A stretch of 7,276 nucleotides of DNA from Rhodospirillales bacterium (GTDB lineage Bacteria > Pseudomonadota > Alphaproteobacteria > Acetobacterales > Acetobacteraceae). Positions 5,376 through 7,276 of the stretch are shown in pieces. The DNA is taken from NCBI GenBank assembly GCA_018971455.1, contig JAGXAV010000094.1:1-7276 (forward strand), read 5' to 3'. The notes under the pieces are model-generated. The model worked only from the letters and a program-made list of their open reading frames with translations, had not been told where the DNA came from and searched no databases. Made by a program: the position numbers and the translations under genes. The stretch's first letter is position 1; each line of letters starts with the position of its first letter.

Positions 5376-6512
5376 ATGGACGCATTTCCGCTGATCGAGA
5401 TTTCCGGCCCCGCGCATGTGCGCGGACAGCAATATGGCCGGCAGGCCGCCGCCCGCATCCGCCGGGGCATCGCGCATTACGCCAGCCAGCTCGCCGCCAT
5501 GGCGTTCGACACCGCGGCCGTCGCCGAGCTGGTGCGCACCTTCCTGCCCATCATCGAACAATTCGAGGCGGGCTATATCGAAGAGATGCGCGGCATCGCC
5601 GAGGGTGCGGAGGTGGCGTTCGAGGATATCGTGCTGCTCAACGCCCGCACCGAAATCCTCAAGCTCGCCACCCGGCCCGCCCTGCGCGCCCGGCTGGCCG
5701 CGCAGGATGGCTGCACCGGCGTGGTGGTGCTGCCCGAGGCCGCGCGCGCGCGGCAGGTGATCCATGCGCAGAACTGGGACTGGAAGGCGGAGTGCGCCGA
5801 AACCGCCATCGTGCTGCGCATCCGCAATCCGGACGGGCCGGATGTGCTGACCTTCACCGAGGCTGGCGGCCTGGCCCGCTCCGGCCTCAACGCGGCCGGA
5901 ATCGCGATCACCGCCAACTACCTGCAATCGGACCGCGACTATCGCGACATCGGCGTGCCGCTCGCGCTCATCCGGCGCAAGGCGCTGGAGCAGCCGCATC
6001 TGGCCCTGGCGATGCACGCCGTGCACGCCACCGCCAAATCGGCCGCCAACAACATGATCGTCAGCGGCAGCCGCGCGGGCGAGGGGATGGCGATCGATTT
6101 CGAGTGCGCGCCGGACGAGGCGTTCCTGCTGCACCCCGAGGCCGGGCTGCTGGTGCATGCCAACCATTTCGTGAGCCCCGTGGCCCTGGCCAAGCTGCGC
6201 GACACCGGCATCGCCGCCACGCCGTGCAGCATCTACCGTGACCGGCGGGTGCACGACCTGCTCGCGCCCCGGCGCGGTGCGATCACGCTGGACGATGTGA
6301 AGGCCGCGCTGGCCGATGATTTCGCCACCCCCTGGTCGGTGTGCCGGCCACCGCGCGCGGGCATGGACGGCACGCTGACGGCAACCGTCGCCACCGTGGT
6401 GATGCAGCCGGCGCTGGGCGTGATGGAGGTGGCGCCCCTGCCGGCGCTCGGCGCGACGTTCACCCGCTACACGCTGGAGATGGAGCGCGCGGCCCGCGCC
6501 GCCGCCGAATAG
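5376..6512 (+). CDS. C45 family autoproteolytic acyltransferase/hydrolase (isopenicillin N acyltransferase-like)
   Basis: A 378-residue Ntn-fold enzyme of peptidase family C45, related to fungal acyl-CoA:6-aminopenicillanate acyltransferase. In that family the precursor cuts itself before a Cys, which becomes the N-terminal nucleophile of the beta subunit and cleaves or transfers acyl groups at amide bonds. Here the D-G-C-T site is at 111-114, so cleavage is expected between Gly112 and Cys113, giving chains of about 112 and 266 residues. Other family marks are the N-terminal GPAHVRGQQYGRQAA (11-25), EEMRGIAEGA (69-78), DIVLLNARTEI (84-94), HAQNWDW (130-136), EAGGLARSGLNAAGIAIT (162-179) and LLVHANHF (258-265). 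There is no signal peptide, so it should be cytoplasmic. The ATG at 5376 has GGAGG five nucleotides upstream; the open frame further upstream lacks family similarity. It is divergent from the peptide-type binding-protein gene, suggesting action on an imported amide. Bacterial members mostly lack known substrates, and penicillin acylation is not implied. Confidence 0.88.
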   Translation: MDAFPLIEISGPAHVRGQQYGRQAAARIRRGIAHYASQLAAMAFDTAAVAELVRTFLPIIEQFEAGYIEEMRGIAEGAEVAFEDIVLLNARTEILKLATRPALRARLAAQDGCTGVVVLPEAARARQVIHAQNWDWKAECAETAIVLRIRNPDGPDVLTFTEAGGLARSGLNAAGIAITANYLQSDRDYRDIGVPLALIRRKALEQPHLALAMHAVHATAKSAANNMIVSGSRAGEGMAIDFECAPDEAFLLHPEAGLLVHANHFVSPVALAKLRDTGIAATPCSIYRDRRVHDLLAPRRGAITLDDVKAALADDFATPWSVCRPPRAGMDGTLTATVATVVMQPALGVMEVAPLPALGATFTRYTLEMERAARAAAE

Positions 6513-6517
6513 GCGTC

Positions 6518-6537
6518 CCGCCCGCCGGACCGGGCGG
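6518..6537. terminator. GC hairpin between two convergent genes (candidate shared terminator)
   Basis: CCGCCCG (6518-6524) and CGGGCGG (6531-6537) form a perfect 7-bp stem around a 6-nt loop, filling most of the 30-bp gap between the C45 stop (6512) and the PEP-CTERM gene's stop (6543). The position between facing genes suits a bidirectional terminator, but no T run follows on either strand. Confidence 0.45.
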
Positions 6538-6542
6538 CCAGG

Positions 6543-7262
6543 TCAGCCGGCGCGGACCGGAGCCCGGCGGCGCACCAGCGCGAAGGAGCCGAGCGCGCCG
6601 CCGAACAGCAGGAAGGAGGCCGGCTCCGGCACCGGCGTGTCGGCGGCGGTGACAGCGATCGGCGCATCGTAACTCATCGTCGCCACCAGCGTGGCGTTGG
6701 TGCCGTCCACCGTCGAGATCGGGGTGATGGCGCCCATGCCCACACCGAGATCCGTGTTGTTGACGACCAGCGTGAGCAGGTTGGACCCGCCGATCACGAA
6801 GCCGCTGTTGATGGTGGCGGCGATGGTGTTGTTGAACGCGAAATTCTCCAGCGGGCCGCCGGGCGTGGTGACCATCTGGCCGGGCCCGACCGTGCCGAAC
6901 AGCGTCTCGTTGCCGATCACCGTGCCGTTCAATTCCAGCAGCGCGCGGTCATCGGCATTGAAGCCGGAGAAGCTGAGGCTGAGGTTGGTGGCGCCCTGAG
7001 GCACGGTGAACGCCTCGCTGGCCGACCACATGCCGTCGAAGGCGCCGAGGCTGCCACCGGCCAGGAAGGCGCCGCCAGCATTGCCGCTGCTGGTGATCGA
7101 GATGCCGCCCCAATTCATCTGGAACGAGGCGGCACTGCCGCCGCCGGCGCTTGCCTGCCAGTTGGCCGCCCGCCCTGCGGTTCCGAGGTCGAGCACTGTC
7201 GCGGCGCGCGCGAAGGGCGGGGCCGCCAGCACCAGACCCATGGCCAGCCAGAATCTGGGCAT
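6543..7262 (-). CDS. PEP-CTERM sorting domain protein, exported, beta-rich
   Basis: A 239-residue exported protein. Residues 1-21 (MPRFWLAMGLVLAAPPFARAA) are a Sec signal peptide with likely cleavage after A-R-A. The C-terminus is a textbook PEP-CTERM signal: V-P-E-P-A-S (211-216), a hydrophobic helix FLLFGGALGSFALV (217-230) and RRR (231-233). In organisms with exosortase this tail is recognised and processed so that the protein reaches the cell surface or an exopolysaccharide matrix. The mature part is rich in Gly, Ala, Ser, Thr and Asn with no Cys, and alternates hydrophobic beta strands with loops, e.g. NLSLSFSGFNADDRALLELN (93-112). This suggests a beta-sandwich such as those of adhesins or carbohydrate-binding domains; the specific fold is inference. 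The ATG lies near the window edge, with only a weak AGG upstream. It is convergent with C45 and shows no functional link to it; no exosortase gene is visible here. Confidence 0.88.
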   Translation of the reverse strand: MPRFWLAMGLVLAAPPFARAATVLDLGTAGRAANWQASAGGGSAASFQMNWGGISITSSGNAGGAFLAGGSLGAFDGMWSASEAFTVPQGATNLSLSFSGFNADDRALLELNGTVIGNETLFGTVGPGQMVTTPGGPLENFAFNNTIAATINSGFVIGGSNLLTLVVNNTDLGVGMGAITPISTVDGTNATLVATMSYDAPIAVTAADTPVPEPASFLLFGGALGSFALVRRRAPVRAG

Positions 7263-7276
7263 GAGATGGCCTTTGG

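Noticed and set aside
4886..6254. Long overlapping open frames through the control region and C45 gene (plus 4886-6241, minus 5046-6254)
   Set aside because: Neither shows a recognisable domain or ribosome-binding site; both are shadows of the C45 coding bias running through a GC-rich spacer.
5376..6512. A beta-lactam biosynthesis role for the C45 protein
   Set aside because: Family membership alone does not imply penicillin acyl transfer; no other beta-lactam biosynthesis genes are present.
1..7276. CRISPR array, tRNA/rRNA genes, insertion sequence ends or att sites
   Set aside because: By eye I found no regularly spaced direct repeats, cloverleaf-like segments or transposase motifs; a tRNA or covariance-model scan was not possible here.

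Overview
The window is about 7.3 kb of very GC-rich bacterial DNA with strong G/C bias at third codon positions. The gene families are those of an alphaproteobacterial soil or water heterotroph: a Tat-exported family 5 solute-binding protein, a C45 acyltransferase, an ornithine-cyclodeaminase-like reductase and a PEP-CTERM protein. Rhodospirillales/Acetobacteraceae is my best guess, by inference from composition and gene families only. There are seven protein genes, one cut by the left edge. I saw no rRNA, tRNA, insertion sequence, CRISPR array or phage gene.

Layout, left to right. (1) Minus strand: the first 50 codons of a zinc-dependent medium-chain alcohol dehydrogenase (1-151), a multi-pass GT87/DUF2029 glycosyltransferase-like membrane protein (229-1431, start uncertain) and a kynurenine-formamidase-type alpha/beta hydrolase (1640-2461). 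(2) Plus strand: an ornithine cyclodeaminase/mu-crystallin family protein (2527-3468), divergent from the hydrolase across 65 bp. It looks more like a delta1-pyrroline-2-carboxylate reductase than a true cyclodeaminase. (3) Minus strand: a family 5 (DppA/OppA/NikA type) periplasmic binding protein with a twin-arginine signal (3469-5049), convergent with the reductase with no spacer. (4) A 326-bp divergent control region (5050-5375). (5) Plus strand: a C45 autoproteolytic acyltransferase/hydrolase (5376-6512). (6) Minus strand: a PEP-CTERM exported protein (6543-7262), convergent with C45 across a 30-bp gap holding a GC hairpin.

The centre (1640-6512) reads as a small catabolic neighbourhood for amide-containing or amino-acid-derived compounds. 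It has a peptide-type binding protein for uptake, two unrelated amide-cleaving or acyl-transferring enzymes (C45 and the HGGYW hydrolase) and an imino-acid reductase. No permease or ATPase genes are in the window, so the binding protein would need partners elsewhere. The joint role is inference from adjacency. The alcohol dehydrogenase, GT87 and PEP-CTERM genes look unrelated to that theme.

The most distinctive sequence-level signal is an intrinsic-terminator-like hairpin for the binding-protein gene: a perfect 10-bp stem followed by TTTCATTT. It lies inside the coding sequence of the convergent reductase gene, and the two stop codons form one TGATCA palindrome. A second signal is a perfect hairpin that overlaps the Shine-Dalgarno sequence of the C45 gene. 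There is no obviously new multi-gene system here; the interesting parts are these overlaps and the possible uptake/hydrolysis module.
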